Below, piece after piece: positions 19,376 to 29,281 of a stretch of 64,000 bases of DNA (its first letter is position 1; each line of letters starts with the position of its first letter). The stretch comes from Trichomonas vaginalis G3 (lineage: Eukaryota; Parabasalia; Trichomonadida; Trichomonadidae). The stretch covers positions 434,001 through 498,000 of the forward strand of contig NC_067208.1 in assembly GCF_026262505.1 (NCBI RefSeq), given 5' to 3'. The notes beneath the pieces are model-generated. The model was not told the origin of the DNA, did not search any database, and was given only the letters and a program-made list of their open reading frames with translations. The translations under genes and the position numbers were made by a program.

Positions 19376-20263
19376 ATGAAGCATTTAATACATGACGTAG
19401 ATGAAGACATGAATGAAACTACAGACAAACTTAACTCTTCTCTCATTCTTCCTTTCAGTAAGGACTATGAGTTCTGTTCAAATGGCGTTTATTTCTATTG
19501 TGGAAAGATGGGTTCAGGTAAGACATTTAATTTAATTCGTCATATACTCATAACAGAACGTTTAGGAAATGACTCATATTATGACCAAATCATTATATCA
19601 GCAACTTCAGACTCTATGGACTCAACAGCGAAAACATTTATGTCAAAAGTTCAAGCCTCTGTCGTTAAAGTTCCAGACAGTGAACTCATTGAATTTCTTC
19701 AACGTTACATTCGACGTAAGAGGAAATATTATGCCATCGTTGAATTTATACAGTCAGGAATGCAAAAGACTTCTGAGGAGATGGAAAGAATTATTGACAA
19801 ACACCACTTACGTCAGTACTCAGGAGTTTACGATATGAAACGACTTACAAACTACATTCTATCAAAACTTTCAAAATACCCCTTCAAAAAGTATCCTTCA
19901 AACACTCTGCTCGTTTGCGACGACTTCGCCGGAAAAGGTTTAGTGTCAAAGCCTGACTCACCATTAGCTAACATCATTACTAAAGTCAGACATTACCACT
20001 TAACTGTAGCAATACTTATGCAAACATGGAGGTTTTTAGCTTTAAACATAAAACGTCTCATAACTGACTTCGTTATCTTTCAAGGTTTCTCACGTTATGA
20101 TATTGAACTCATTTGGAAACAGTCAGGTATAACATTACCTTTTGAAGAAATTTGGGAAGCATATAAGTCTCTCATCTCTCCTCGTTCATACCTTGAGATT
20201 CATATCATGACTAATACCATTAAAGTCAAAAATATTCCATGGGAACGACCAACATTGTTTTAA
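19376..20263 (+). CDS. FtsK/HerA-type (A32-like) packaging ATPase
   Basis: 295 residues, apparently intact. It would pump element DNA into capsids. The Walker A loop is GKMGSGKT (residues 43-50) after a beta strand, VYFYC. The Walker B strand is NTLLVCDDFAG (about 175-185). A conserved later helix reads VRHYHLTVAILMQTWRFL, where the Gln after strand 4 fits the sensor position. The length is typical of Polinton and poxvirus A32-like ATPases. Divergent from the minor-capsid-like gene. The element C copy (63657 to window end) is nearly identical at its start. Confidence 0.92.
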   Translation: MKHLIHDVDEDMNETTDKLNSSLILPFSKDYEFCSNGVYFYCGKMGSGKTFNLIRHILITERLGNDSYYDQIIISATSDSMDSTAKTFMSKVQASVVKVPDSELIEFLQRYIRRKRKYYAIVEFIQSGMQKTSEEMERIIDKHHLRQYSGVYDMKRLTNYILSKLSKYPFKKYPSNTLLVCDDFAGKGLVSKPDSPLANIITKVRHYHLTVAILMQTWRFLALNIKRLITDFVIFQGFSRYDIELIWKQSGITLPFEEIWEAYKSLISPRSYLEIHIMTNTIKVKNIPWERPTLF

Positions 20264-20661
20264 AGTTTAACCTTCAATTGACTGATGGTAAACAAATTCC
20301 ATGCATCTCTGTCGCCATTTCTGTTAATATTTTTGCTGTCATTCATATCATCCACTTCCCCATCCGTTAACTTTTGAGGATATGCGTTAGAATAGCTGTT
20401 CTTAAATGAAGGCTTTTCACCTTTTAGCGCATAAACTCTATAACTTTCTGCATACTTTATGTTTGAACCTCCTGAGCCATCATTGACATAAATTTTTATA
20501 GGCTTCCACCCTTTGTTCATGTTCCTGCTTCTTCCCTTAGCTCTTTTGTTCAGTAGTTCTACATCTTTATACACAGCACCTGTCTCAGTGAATTCAACAA
20601 TATTTTCATTCGTTAGCTTTACATTCAAACCCTTGTCGAGTATATTGTTCATTTCATACAT
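20260..20661 (-). CDS. Hypothetical 133-residue protein
   Basis: Start chosen at ATG 20661 (MYEMNNILDKGLNV), 25 bases from the divergent start at 20687. It overlaps the end of the ATPase by 4 bases. Middle region: KRAKGRSRNMNKGWKPIKIY, then a Gly/Ser/Asn turn and a beta-like VYALKGEKPSF. It lacks membrane segments. Not recognised. It sits between the ATPase and a virion-protein gene, so a minor structural or assembly role is possible. Confidence 0.5.
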   Translation of the reverse strand: MYEMNNILDKGLNVKLTNENIVEFTETGAVYKDVELLNKRAKGRSRNMNKGWKPIKIYVNDGSGGSNIKYAESYRVYALKGEKPSFKNSYSNAYPQKLTDGEVDDMNDSKNINRNGDRDAWNLFTISQLKVKL

Positions 20662-20686
20662 ATAAAAGGTTTTTATTCTATATGAA

Positions 20687-21301
20687 ATGAGAAGCAAATC
20701 CATCTTAGCTGGTGCCGTTAATGTTCCAATTGAACCAACATCAAATGTTGACTCACGAACGACAAACAATATTGTCATAAAGAACTATAGTTCGGAGTGT
20801 TTGAAAGAAAAAGAACCAGAACTGAAATCCGTGAATTTAAACTCAGCTTCAAACGCTAACGCTACATCAGATGTTAAGTTAGAGTATCCACCACTGGACC
20901 AAATTCTTTCAAGAGAAGCCAACGACAACCCTTACACAAATGTTCAAACAAATCCTTCAGATAACGTAGACCATTACCTTCTTCAGTTATATCAAACTAT
21001 CTTACTCAAAGACGATAAGAAGCTTTTGACAAATCTTATAAGTAAGAACCAAATAATTCTAACAAAGGAGGACCTTGAAAATGTTATCTCACGAATAACA
21101 GGGAAACAATGTGTCATTGACTATCTCGACCCTGAAATCGAATGCTGTGGTCAAACGCCACCATTCATGAAAATAGGTAACATCCGCATCATTGAAACAC
21201 CAGGAACTACAGGAGTTGAGTTTAAGTATAAATATTCGAACGAGTATACAAAACTTTCAACAGAATATAAACTTTGCTTGAAATATGTTTTAGTAAATTA
21301 A
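20687..21301 (+). CDS. Conserved penton-neighbour protein (element B)
   Basis: 204 residues. The C-terminal third (YLDPEIECCGQTPPFMKIGN then GVEFKYKYSNEY) aligns with the element A gene at 53950-54533 (IEPDVSCCGVSYNVIDKIYV then LNLKYSFPDV). Both genes lie directly beside the penton-like gene, so this is a conserved pair, probably a virion or assembly factor. The N-terminal half is low in complexity (Asn/Ser-rich) and probably flexible. No known name. It ends overlapping the convergent 21298 gene. Confidence 0.6.
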   Translation: MRSKSILAGAVNVPIEPTSNVDSRTTNNIVIKNYSSECLKEKEPELKSVNLNSASNANATSDVKLEYPPLDQILSREANDNPYTNVQTNPSDNVDHYLLQLYQTILLKDDKKLLTNLISKNQIILTKEDLENVISRITGKQCVIDYLDPEIECCGQTPPFMKIGNIRIIETPGTTGVEFKYKYSNEYTKLSTEYKLCLKYVLVN

Positions 21302-21567
21302 AGCAATTTGTAATATCTGTCCAAAACTTCTTCAACAGTATCGAACTCATCTTCATAATGCAAACCTAATCTTATTGACTTGGTGCAGTTTTCACTAACA
21401 CAATATAGCGCTTTGCGCTCGGCGCCTTTGACGCCTTTTTCTGTTCTCTTGACTGACATAACTAACTCATTTGTTTCATCAAACAGCAACAACCAAAGTT
21501 CATGACCTAATACATAACATTCATACTTTATATTTTTAGCTCTGAGTTCTCTTGTAAGCTGTTGCAT
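21298..21567 (-). CDS. Hypothetical 89-residue protein
   Basis: Beta-rich start (KYECYVLGHELWLLLFDE), then a basic turn (SVKRTEKGVKGAERKALY) and an acidic helical end (EDEFDTVEEVLDRYYKLL). The basic turn is coded by a GC-rich double hairpin (21407-21435). It overlaps the end of the penton gene upstream by about 40 bases on the same strand and the 20687 gene by 4 bases. A loose resemblance in place to 54552-54971 of element A is noted, but the sequences do not clearly align. Function unknown. Confidence 0.5.
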   Translation of the reverse strand: MQQLTRELRAKNIKYECYVLGHELWLLLFDETNELVMSVKRTEKGVKGAERKALYCVSENCTKSIRLGLHYEDEFDTVEEVLDRYYKLL

Positions 21568-22304
21568 TTAATATTTTCTAAAAAGTCAACTTCAACAGTC
21601 ATTCGCACTGGTGCCTTCAGTTCTACAGGCTCGCCCTGAAAGTCAACAAGTCTGAATTGCATGTCTTTCAAATTATGAGGACTAATGCGAACCCATTTAC
21701 CTAAATGAGTTGCTATGACAGGAACGTTTGGAATGAACATTGAATTTACTTCATAACAGAAAGACTTATATTCTACTGAACCTTTACTATTAACTCCTGA
21801 AATGCCTGTGACATTAGCTATTTTAGACTCAATGTACAAACAATTACCATAACATACGTATGGAACAGATTTCATCTCAATCGTTTTGTCAAAACTTTTC
21901 AAAGGAAATGTCATATGGTATGCTCCCAGAAGCAATTGAACTCTATGACTCATTCGTGTTATCTTAAACTCCTTCGCATAACTGAACTTCAAAACTCCTG
22001 CAATAAGTTTAACATTCATTAAGTTTTCTTCGTTCTCCTTGTTTATTGTAGTATTTATGAGCGCATTTAACACTCCAGCTAATGTTTCCATCTTATATTC
22101 TACATTATTGTGAAATCTTATTTCATGCTTCTTTCCATCTATTTCAAACTCCATGAAATCTGTTTCATCTGTTATGACAAAAGTTGCGATAGTATTGAAG
22201 TCAACAACTCTGAAAGCAAGTGCTTCATTCTGTAGACCTAAGTTTGTTTGAAGCTTTACTGTCCCGTATTCGTTTGGGTCTGTACTTTGCAAATAGAACA
22301 ACAT
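21528..22304 (-). CDS. Penton-like minor capsid protein (element B)
   Basis: 258 residues, apparently intact. Predicted single jelly-roll protein for the fivefold vertices. Its C-terminal strands match the element A gene at 53148: NLKDMQFRLVDFQGEPVELK followed by APVRMTVEV here, against ITLTLVDANFVPVKLLCPMY there. The pattern L-D-x-x-G-x-P-V-x-L is typical of Polinton penton proteins. It also shares SVPYVCYGNCLYIESKI with VPLTLSTPILYIVSNL there. Divergent from the fibre gene by 17 bases, so penton and fibre would be expressed from one gap. Confidence 0.75.
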   Translation of the reverse strand: MLFYLQSTDPNEYGTVKLQTNLGLQNEALAFRVVDFNTIATFVITDETDFMEFEIDGKKHEIRFHNNVEYKMETLAGVLNALINTTINKENEENLMNVKLIAGVLKFSYAKEFKITRMSHRVQLLLGAYHMTFPLKSFDKTIEMKSVPYVCYGNCLYIESKIANVTGISGVNSKGSVEYKSFCYEVNSMFIPNVPVIATHLGKWVRISPHNLKDMQFRLVDFQGEPVELKAPVRMTVEVDFLENIKCNSLQENSELKI

Positions 22305-22321
22305 TTTATTCTCATTAAAAT

Positions 22322-25300
22322 ATGACTATTGCTGCATATGCGTATGAAACAAATGAAGCAAGAAGAGCACATGAACTAGTAAACGAAAACTCAACTTTAA
22401 CCATTGAAGGCAATGATTTAGTCATTGACGATGGAAAAACTAAAAAAGTCATTGATTTCGATACTTTTAACACTTATGACCCATTCATTACAACAAGCAA
22501 AGTTCCTATTATAAATGATGGAACGGTGCAATATATAAATTCTACAGTAGATGCCTCATTAGTGAAAGTATTAAATGTTCTCATTGAATTGTTAAAGAGC
22601 TTTCGATTTGACGACAACATTAAATGCCTAAAGAATTTAGTCATGAATGAGAAACAAATTCTCGGCGTTGCTGGTAGCAGTAATGATGTACACCTTATGA
22701 CATTAGAATATTATAACGAACATAAAGATGAACTGAAAGGAGAGAAGGGTGACACCGGACCACAAGGAATACAAGGACCTCAAGGAATACAAGGAATACA
22801 AGGAATACAAGGACCTCAAGGCGAAAACGGTTTGGATGGAAAGGATGGAAAGGATGGAAAAACTGCTAAATCATGGATATGGGACCTTATAAATACTGGT
22901 TTAACAGCTGCTTCATATGGAGTTCTTCAATACCAAATCGGAAAGATATGGGCGGTACTTGGTGAAGAAGTTTTAAATGACGTTAAAAATGCTTTGAACT
23001 TCATTTCAAATGGTTCGGATACTATTAAAACTTTATCTGGTTGGATGCAAGAAACAAGGAGTCAAATAGATACTGTAAGACGTATAGCAAACAATGCACG
23101 TACGGGATTGGATACTTTACGACAAGCACAAAATACACTAAAGGAAGCAAATGATATTCTTGGCTCAGTATCAGACATGCATGAAGATTGGCTTAAAGGT
23201 ATTGACAAATCTTTAAAAAATCACAGTCAGTCTATTGCTGACTACAAGAAAAGTATAGATTTTTTACATAGTGCTATGGACGTACATGATGGAAGCATAA
23301 GGAACTTACTTAATGCTAACAATAACTTACCAGGAACTATTAAAGCATTTATAAAGTCCTTTGTAAAACCTGGTGCTCTAACATTTAGGTCTTTGAGAGC
23401 AAGAGCATTGAAGTCAAGAGATGCAGAAACTCCAACAGAACCTACAGAAGGAACTGAAACAACAGAAACTCCAAAAGAACCACCAAAACCAACAGCTAAT
23501 GAAATATTGTTCGAATATTTTCCAAGGTACTCTGTTCTCATTGCATACATTCAAGAAATACTTAAGAAAGCAGACTTGACTTTAGGAGATGATGAAAGTT
23601 CTGTATATCTTTCGTTCCAGTTTCAAATAGCAGAACTTTTGAGACAGATATGTTTAATGTATGACAACATCTCTGATTTCACAAGATATGATGACGACCA
23701 TGACCCCGAACACGGTGAAGAAGAAGTTTTACAAACATCCATTAAGACAGGAAAGGTTTTAACTCAAAGTCTCATTATTGACACCAAAGATGGCGAAGTG
23801 GACGTTCTTCAAGAGCTGAAGAAAAATACTTCTTCGGGAGGTGGTGGTAGGCATGAACTTGAAATAAATGAGATAGAAGAGAAATTAGCCGAAAAAGCAG
23901 ATAAAGAACATAAACACAATATCTCCGATATAAATGAACTTCAAGCTACATTAAATAGTAAAGCGGACAAAAATGAACTTGACGCAACGAACAAAGTTTT
24001 GAAATCTCATAAACACAATATCTCCGATATAAATGAACTTCAAACTTCTTTAGACAATAAAGCAGACAAAAACCATGTTCATTATATAAGTTCTGATGAA
24101 CAGATTATAACGGACTATCATGGATATTTAACACAGGGTGAAAAAGTGAATACGAAAAATGTTAATGAAAGAAGATATAAATTCATTCGTGCTAAAGGTT
24201 ATGACATACACTGTACTGTACAGTATGACACAGGTATAGCACCACAATCATTTGGTTATAACGCTGAAATTTATGCTTCATACTTCTTTGTTAACGGTGT
24301 ATTAGTTGAACCAAGATTTACTTTGAGAGTTAAGTCAAAAATAACTTTTGAAGATGCTATTAAAAGTAAAGCTGACAAAACAGAACTTGACGCAACGAAC
24401 AAAGTTTTGAAATCTCATAAACACAACATCTCCGATATAAATGAACTTCAAGCTACATTAGACAGTAAAGCCGACAAGAACCATACACATAAATCCTTCA
24501 CTACTGTTAGAGCAGACGACATAATATTGAACTTTGACCTTGGTTCAAGTGCACCATTAGAGAATCCGAGTACAAGCGTAAAAGATACTCTTAACAATTT
24601 AGATAAGAGTTGCAGGAATATCGAAGTCATGCCAGAAACTTTGAAGCATATGAACTACCAGCAATGTTAGATAAGAAAGCAGATAAAACTTATGTGGATG
24701 CAGAACTAACAAAGAAATTTTCGAAACCAGATACAATGACATTTACAACAGAAATTATAAATGGTGAACCAGCAACTCCATTTGAATTTGTTAGAGGTCT
24801 TCAACCAGATACTTTTGAATTTTTCTTGGATAATTCTATTGAACTAACATTACATTATAAAAGTGGAACAAATGCAACATTTCATCCGGGAGATACATTC
24901 CAAATGGTATTTAATGACATAAGTTCTTTAGAATATGTTTATAGAGTTATGAGCATATATGATTTAATATATCCTATAGGAGCTGTTTATACGTCTATGA
25001 ATCCAATAAATCCAAACACTTTATTTGGTGGTAGATGGTATGAAATAGTTGACAGTTTTCCATTCTACACTAATACGCAGTCAATGAAGATGGGAGGTTC
25101 AAAGAAAATAGGTATTGAAAACCTTCCTTCACATATGCATAGGTTCAGTGGAAGAACATCTGTGGAAGGAAACCATTCACATTCAATAACAAAAAGAGGT
25201 TATACAAATCTTGCAGCGGGTTCGGATAGACAGGGAATGCATAGATATGATATTTCAACTGACCCAGTAGATTCAAGCACAGGTATTTTCTGTGGAACTG

Positions 25301-25407
25301 CAGGAAATCATACACATGTTGTAGCTGGTATTACAGACCCAGCAGGTAATGGAAAAGATTATATGCCTCCTTATATAACAATGCACGCTTGGATACGAGT
25401 TGGTTAA
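22322..25407 (+). pseudogene. Tail-fibre-like protein with collagen and collar parts (B)
   Basis: A very long modular fibre. Order: N-terminal anchor region (1-135); collagen-like Gly-x-y stretch (GEKGDTGPQGIQGPQGIQG onward, residues about 140-182); a long helical coiled-coil part (about 200-350); a Pro/Thr linker; repeats of KHNISDINELQATLNSKADK; then a C-terminal collar, YPIGAVYTSMNPINPNTLFG, with IENLPSHMHRFSG and a final PPYITMHAWIRVG. The end matches phage tail-collar domains almost word for word. The locus appears broken with about one break. It lies beside the penton gene, which fits a spike fixed at the vertices. Confidence 0.85.
22725..22875 (+). repeat. Collagen-like coding repeat
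   Basis: An array of GGACCTCAAGGAATACAA-type 9- and 18-bp units coding Gly-Pro-Gln and Gly-Ile-Gln triplets, followed by GATGGAAAG units coding Gly-Lys-Asp. Such triplets form collagen triple helices in phage and giant-virus fibres. Confidence 0.85.
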
Positions 25408-25426
25408 AATCTTTAACTTTACATAA

Positions 25427-26511
25427 ATGAGCTTGAAAGAAGTATTCGAACAACATCCATGGAGGTCATTTAAGAAGTTCAATGAAGCTGCAAAGAGTTC
25501 GGGATTTACTAACAGAGCTGAAGTGAAAAGGTTCTTTGACAAAAATGTTGTACATCAAACAAAAATAAACCCTTACGACTACTTTTTACCAATTTACTCC
25601 AACACTCCTGACGCATACCAATTTGACACTCTCATTCAAAGCAGAAAAGGAGGACATAAACCATTCCTCATCTTCATAAATGTTAACACTCGTAAAGCAT
25701 ATGCATATCCAATGAAAATAAAGGAACTCGTGAAGTGTTAAGAGTTTTACAAAAGTTTGTAGCAGAACATAACCCAAGTACTTTAACATCAGACCAAGAC
25801 GGTGCATACCTCAGCAACGAAATCACAGAATTTCTCATTAAGCATAACATAACTCACTACACTACTGAAGACCATAACCATAACATACTCGGTATCATTA
25901 ACCGCTTCATAAGAACGCTCAGAGATTTAAATCAAGAGCGAGACTTTACCGAAGAAACAATGAAACATTTCATCGAAGTTTACAATTCCTCAACACATTC
26001 TACAACAGGACATACACCAAATTCAATGACACAACAACAAGAAGAAAAGTATATACAAAAGAAACGAAGTCAAACACAAAATATCAGAAATTCAACACAA
26101 TTTACTCTCATTCCTGGAACAAAAGTTCGTGTAGTTCTTGACGACAAACCGTTGACAAAGAAACGTTTAAGGTTAAGTCGAAATTATTATATCGTAGACT
26201 CTACGCAAGGTAATGGATATCTTATAAAAGCTGCTGACGACTCCATAGCATTTTACCCTCGTCATAAATTAGTCGAAAGTAGTAATGGCAAACTTGCTGA
26301 AACCATTGACGAAGCAAAGCGAGGAGTGGTTATTGAAATACTTGACTACAACATAAACGATGACACTTATAAAGTAAGATATGAAGGAGGCGTTGAAGAT
26401 GTTATACCATCTAAGAACTTGAGAGAATCTAAACCAACTCATCTGGGACCATTAGAGCGGGAGTACTGGAAAGATAAAAACATGCCAGAAAGAATAAGAA
26501 AATTCTTCTAA
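25427..26511 (+). pseudogene. Polinton rve integrase with chromo-like tail (element B)
   Basis: DDE integrase, about 360 codons. N-terminal helical region (SLKEVFEQHPWRSFKKFNEA), core strand with the first catalytic Asp (DAYQFDTLIQ), then FLIFINVNTRKAYAYPMK, the second Asp in STLTSDQDGAYL, and the late helix region before RFIRTLRDLNQ. An SH3-like segment (GTKVRVVLDDKPLTKKRLRL) and a chromo-like tail (VVIEILDYNINDDTYKVRYE) follow, as in Polinton integrases, where the tail may tether to chromatin. The locus appears broken with about one break. It follows the fibre gene by 19 bases on the same strand. Confidence 0.85.
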
Positions 26512-26544
26512 ACTTTTTCGTTGGATGTAAATCAGACAAAAATA

Positions 26545-26610
26545 TATTATAGGTGAAGAGGTGAGATTTCACCTGTTTTCTCACCTGTTTTTTCACCTCT
26601 TGAATTTTCG
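26545..26610. repeat. GGTGA palindrome cluster 1
   Basis: TAGGTGAAGAGGTGAGATTTCACC followed by two more TCACCT words. The core GGTGAGATTTCACC is a near-perfect palindrome. It stands between the integrase and the first KilA-N gene. Related clusters occur at 27395, 28497, 29244, 29466 and 31261 and in both terminal repeats. Confidence 0.8.
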
Positions 26611-26629
26611 TGAATTTTCACAAAAGACC

Positions 26630-26685
26630 AAAAATAAAGTTAGTTTTATTTTTATTTATTTTTTATTTTGTATGTAAGAACAGAA
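26630..26685 (+). promoter_or_regulatory. AT-rich leader shared by KilA-N genes
   Basis: AAAGTTAGTTTTATTTTTAT, then more T-rich sequence and TTTTGTATGTAAGAACAGAA directly before ATG. Almost the same leader stands before the genes at 27525, 30348 and 49038. Because 49038 lies in element A, the promoter block moves or is conserved across elements. Confidence 0.6.
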
Positions 26686-27348
26686 ATGTCAGTCGAAGCA
26701 AAAACATTCACGAACAAATCTAATGGTGAAACATTCACAAAAGGCACTTATAATGGTATTGAAGTCTTACGTAGAGACAAGGATGGTTACATTAATGCAA
26801 CAAAGATGGCGAGAGAAGCAGGAAAGTTAAACCATTTAAACAGATTTCTCAATAGTGCTAAAATGCAGGAAATTCTTGAGTTTTGGTTGAAAGAATACGG
26901 TCGAGCCAAAAGTGGCTCAACCTCAAAACAAGCATTTTATGAGCTTACTAAGGGCGTTATGAATGAATTCAAAGGTATTTACATACATGCTGACCTCGTT
27001 CATTTTGTTGCTGAATGGTGCTCTGTAAAGTATGCATTTTATGTCAAAGATATTATGGACTCCATAGACAAGAAAGTTCATGAGAAGTTAGATGAAGAAG
27101 AACTCGAAGATACAGTGGAGAATGCTAAACCTTTGTTCGAAGAAGAAGTTGGAAAAATGTGTGAAAAACAATTAGAACATGAACGTGAGATATATTATGG
27201 TTATAGAGATTCTCCATACGAACTAGACCAATGGGAACAAGAAGATTTAAAGAGAGAATTTAGAGAATATGAACTCGCTAAGATAGCATTTGAAGCTGCA
27301 GAAAAGAAGTTAAAAGTTTGGGGTCGTTTTGTAAAAAAAATATTGTGA
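26686..27348 (+). CDS. KilA-N domain protein
   Basis: 220 residues from ATG 26686, apparently intact. The KilA-N DNA-binding domain spans residues 10-115: YNGIEVLRRDKDGYINATKM (the YINATKM hallmark), then REAGKLNHLNRFLNSAKMQE, and IYIHADLVHFVAEWCSVKYA (the G/Y-x-H-x-x-L-x-x-x-x-A-x-W hallmark). A Glu-rich helical tail follows. KilA-N proteins are common in phages, large DNA viruses and trichomonad Mavericks and probably regulate transcription or replication. It is flanked by GGTGA palindromes, which are candidate binding sites. Confidence 0.9.
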   Translation: MSVEAKTFTNKSNGETFTKGTYNGIEVLRRDKDGYINATKMAREAGKLNHLNRFLNSAKMQEILEFWLKEYGRAKSGSTSKQAFYELTKGVMNEFKGIYIHADLVHFVAEWCSVKYAFYVKDIMDSIDKKVHEKLDEEELEDTVENAKPLFEEEVGKMCEKQLEHEREIYYGYRDSPYELDQWEQEDLKREFREYELAKIAFEAAEKKLKVWGRFVKKIL

Positions 27349-27391
27349 GTAAATGAACCATTTATTTTTATTGAATTCACCAAAAAATATA

Positions 27392-27460
27392 ATTTAGGTG
27401 AAGAGGTGAGATTTCACCTCTTTTTTCACCTCTTTTTTCACCTCTTGAATTTTCGTGAAT
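27392..27460. repeat. GGTGA palindrome cluster 2
   Basis: Nearly the same 60-base block as 26545-26610: TTTAGGTGAAGAGGTGAGAT, then TTCACCT three times, then TCTTGAATTTTCGTGAATTT. It lies between the KilA-N gene and the next gene on the same strand. Confidence 0.8.
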
Positions 27461-27524
27461 TTTCCCGATAGAAAAAATAAAGTTAGTTTTATTTTTATTT
27501 ATTTTTTTATTTTGTATAAAAGAT

Positions 27525-28490
27525 ATGATTTCAACAATCGGCACAACAACAATTCAAGCCGCGAACGGCGGGACTCTGTCCACAACAACTTCACCAAACT
27601 CGTTAGTCATGAATCCAACATCTATGTTAGTAGAGATGGAAAGCTTCATTCCTTCTTCATTTACTTTCGAAACAGAAATACAAAAAATTAAGCAGGAACT
27701 TTTAACAAGTAATTTAGACTGTAGTGCGAAAGATGAAACAAATGAACAGTATCTTTATGAAATGGAGGACCTCATCGACCATTTACCTAAACTACCTGAA
27801 ATTCAGCATCAAAAACTAACTATTCCTGAATTCGACGAAATTGAAGTCAAAGCAACTGACTCAGTAGAAATAAAGAAGTTCATACGTAAAGTAAATTATG
27901 AATTCCTTGGTTTTCATTGCAACCATAAAGTTATGGACAAAGATTGCGATATGGTATATAAGAATGTTTCTGACATATATAAATCTGAAGAATTTAAGAC
28001 CTACGACAACTTTGTTTCGTTAGTTGCTGAATGTGTTTGGGAAATAAGAGATAAAGATAGAAGAGGCAAAGTATGGAACGAACAACTAAGACCCGCTATG
28101 TTTGAGATGAAGAGAGCAATTGACGCTTTAGTTGTTCTAGCAGGTCAAATTTCAATGTATAATGCAAAAATGAACCCACAATGTTCAAAATGTAAAGCAG
28201 CAATAAGGAAATATAACTACTCCGTCAAAGAGATAGAAAGAATGCGAAACGACTATGCAGACTTAAAGAAAGAAGCAGAAAAGCCAGCAGAAGATAAAAT
28301 GGACATGTTAGCATTTCTGAACAAAAACTATCCAACAGTAGAAGATTTCCTTCTATCTGACGTCAAGAAGAAATATAAAGAGACTTTCGGCATTGTTAAA
28401 ACTTTTGATATCCTCAGCGAAGAAATAGAAGCTACAAAACTGTTTAGGATTTCAAATATACATCGTACAATTCATGTAAAACGCTTGTGA
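27525..28490 (+). CDS. Hypothetical 321-residue protein
   Basis: ATG 27525 follows the shared KilA-N leader. Thr/Ser-rich N-terminus (1-45), then an acidic and helical body. A CSKCKAAIRKY segment (about residue 225) could bind a metal, and a helix (KEIERMRNDYADLKKEAE) follows. It ends in a basic stretch, RTIHVKRL. A GC-rich double hairpin (27558-27581) lies in the first codons and codes QAANGGTLST. The family is not recognised. Sharing a leader with the KilA-N genes suggests joint regulation. Confidence 0.55.
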   Translation: MISTIGTTTIQAANGGTLSTTTSPNSLVMNPTSMLVEMESFIPSSFTFETEIQKIKQELLTSNLDCSAKDETNEQYLYEMEDLIDHLPKLPEIQHQKLTIPEFDEIEVKATDSVEIKKFIRKVNYEFLGFHCNHKVMDKDCDMVYKNVSDIYKSEEFKTYDNFVSLVAECVWEIRDKDRRGKVWNEQLRPAMFEMKRAIDALVVLAGQISMYNAKMNPQCSKCKAAIRKYNYSVKEIERMRNDYADLKKEAEKPAEDKMDMLAFLNKNYPTVEDFLLSDVKKKYKETFGIVKTFDILSEEIEATKLFRISNIHRTIHVKRL

Positions 28491-28683
28491 AAAAAAGAGG
28501 TGAAAAATTAGGTGAAAAAAGAGGTGAAATCTTGTTATATACGAAAACGATAAAAACAGTTTGACAGAAAAGTGACACCTTTACGTGTCAAAAATATAAA
28601 AAGTGATATTTTATTCATCATTATCTTCTTCATAATTTATTTCATATTCTTCGTCTTACCAACAAAAGATGGGAATGTGAACA

Positions 28684-28926
28684 ATTGCGGGCAATTTTTA
28701 GCCATTTTGGCTTGGAACTAGAGCCTGCGAGGTACATGGATAGTATCAGTACCTCACAGGCTCTAGTTCTCTATATGGCGCCGAGAAATTTTGGTGAAAT
28801 GTGGTCGCATTTCACCAAAATTTTTTCGGCGCCATAGGATGAATTGGAGGGTGAGAGATATTATTTCATACAATACTACTCTCACCCTCCAATTCCCAGC
28901 CAAAATGGCTAAAAATTGCCCGCAAT
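28684..28926. repeat. Cloverleaf: outer stem plus three hairpins
   Basis: The outer stem is a perfect 29-bp pairing of 28684-28712 with 28898-28926 (starts ATTGCGGGCAATTTTTAGCC). Inside are three hairpins: 28716-28735 with 28749-28768 (19 of 20 pairs, loop 13); 28774-28801 with 28808-28836 (about 28 bp, one mismatch and one bulge, loop 6); 28842-28857 with 28879-28894 (16 of 16, loop 21). Together they fold nearly every base. In DNA this would extrude as a four-armed cruciform, comparable in shape to parvovirus terminal repeats; in RNA it would be a tRNA-like cloverleaf at three times the size. Confidence 0.93.
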
Positions 28927-28933
28927 GTGAACA

Positions 28934-29144
28934 ATTGCGGGCAATTTTTAGCCATTTTGGCTTGGAACTAGAGCCTGCGAGGTACATGGATAGTATCAGT
29001 ACCTCACAGGCTCTAGTTCTCTATATGGCGCCGAGAAATTTTGGTGAAATGTGGTCGCATTTCACCAAATTTTTTTCGGCGCCATAGGATGAATTGGAGG
29101 GTGAGAGATATTATTTCATACAATACTACTCTCACCCTCAATTT
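28934..29144. repeat. Second cloverleaf copy lacking its outer 3' arm
   Basis: A tandem copy at 250-bp spacing. The three inner hairpins are all present with only two or three base differences. The outer 3' arm is absent. Its outer 5' arm (28934-28962) can pair perfectly with the outer 3' arm of the first copy (28898-28926) across a 7-base loop, so the two folds exclude each other. Confidence 0.9.
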
Positions 29145-29195
29145 TAATTACTTAAACTCATTCTATTTTTTTGACATGTAAATGTCACTTTTACT

Positions 29196-29227
29196 GAGAT
29201 CTGACACAATGTCAGATCTCTTTTTTT
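29196..29227. terminator. Perfect 11-bp stem followed by T run
   Basis: GAGATCTGACA (29196-29206), loop CAA, TGTCAGATCTC (29210-29220), then seven T. The shape is that of an intrinsic terminator. In a eukaryotic element it might act on a polymerase III or virus-type transcript, or simply be a binding palindrome. Confidence 0.55.
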
Positions 29228-29281
29228 CGTATATAAGAATCTCACCTCTTCACCTAAATTATATTTTTGGTCATTTACACT

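Noticed and set aside
28763-29087. Two open frames across the cloverleaf repeats
   Set aside because: They follow the hairpin arms on both strands and repeat with the 250-bp unit; explained by DNA structure.
29196-29227. Bacterial rho-independent terminator
   Set aside because: The shape fits, but every gene and end structure here is of a eukaryotic Polinton, so a bacterial mechanism is not assumed.
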